Shown here: piece after piece, positions 5,244 through 5,302 of the stretch
Numbering within the stretch: position 1 is the first letter of the stretch
Layout: each line of letters starts with the position of its first letter
From: Candidatus Aerophobota bacterium
Lineage (GTDB): Bacteria > Aerophobota > Aerophobia > Aerophobales > AE-B3A
DNA: 5,302 bases
Direction: 5' to 3'
Assembly: GCA_030616535.1 (NCBI GenBank)
Contig: JAUWXE010000082.1
Coordinates: forward strand, 1 to 5,302
The notes under the pieces: model-generated
Told to the model about the DNA's origin: nothing
Databases searched by the model: none
The model's input: only the letters and a program-made list of their open reading frames with translations
Made by a program: the position numbers and the translations under genes

Positions 5244-5302
5244 AATTCACCTCCATTTTTTGGACTTTTATCGTTCACATCTGTGGTTCTTTGCGGCTTT
5301 CT

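Noticed and set aside
5244..5302. Promoter for the 125-aa gene at the right edge
   Set aside because: Apart from the ribosome site, no convincing -10/-35 pair is visible in the 59 bases available.

Overview
This 5.3 kb window looks like ordinary bacterial chromosome with some accessory debris. It has mid-range G+C, strong Shine-Dalgarno sites (AGGAGG/GGAGGTGA) and a near-consensus sigma-70 type promoter. The source cannot be named from the sequence. The fused E1 dehydrogenase, the low-specificity threonine aldolase and the decayed M48 peptidase would fit an uncultivated, possibly anaerobic bacterial lineage, but that is a weak inference.

Layout, left to right. At 31-163 a 133-bp element is bounded by a perfect 24-bp inverted repeat and looks like a small non-autonomous mobile or REP-type element. 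Ten bases beyond it is a promoter (TTGACA / TAGAAT) whose -35 box lies in a palindrome. It leads into a small plus-strand operon: a 53-aa YHS-domain metal-binding protein (311-472) and a PLP-dependent L-threonine aldolase (546-1574). The gap 1575-1855, between two convergent genes, is packed with inverted repeats, two imperfect direct repeats and GNRA-type hairpin loops. It is the best candidate here for an undescribed structured RNA or REP-like repeat. On the minus strand, 4222-1856 encodes a 788-aa thiamine-diphosphate 2-oxoacid/acetoin dehydrogenase E1 with the alpha and beta subunits fused, two lineage-type insertions in the alpha half, and its own plausible promoter. At 4369-4856 lies a broken M48 zinc metalloprotease gene. 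The right end holds a minus-strand 125-aa protein with a GRAM/PH-like core (5243-4866).

How the parts relate. Threonine aldolase gives glycine and acetaldehyde. The fused E1 would decarboxylate a 2-oxoacid or cleave acetoin and pass the acyl or acetaldehyde-derived unit to a lipoyl E2. No E2 or E3 gene is in the window, so the substrate cannot be fixed. The two genes converge and are separately controlled, so any metabolic link is only suggestive. I did not find a clear new multi-gene system. The points most worth following are the structured 1575-1855 region, the inverted-repeat element, and the palindromic operator in front of the YHS gene.
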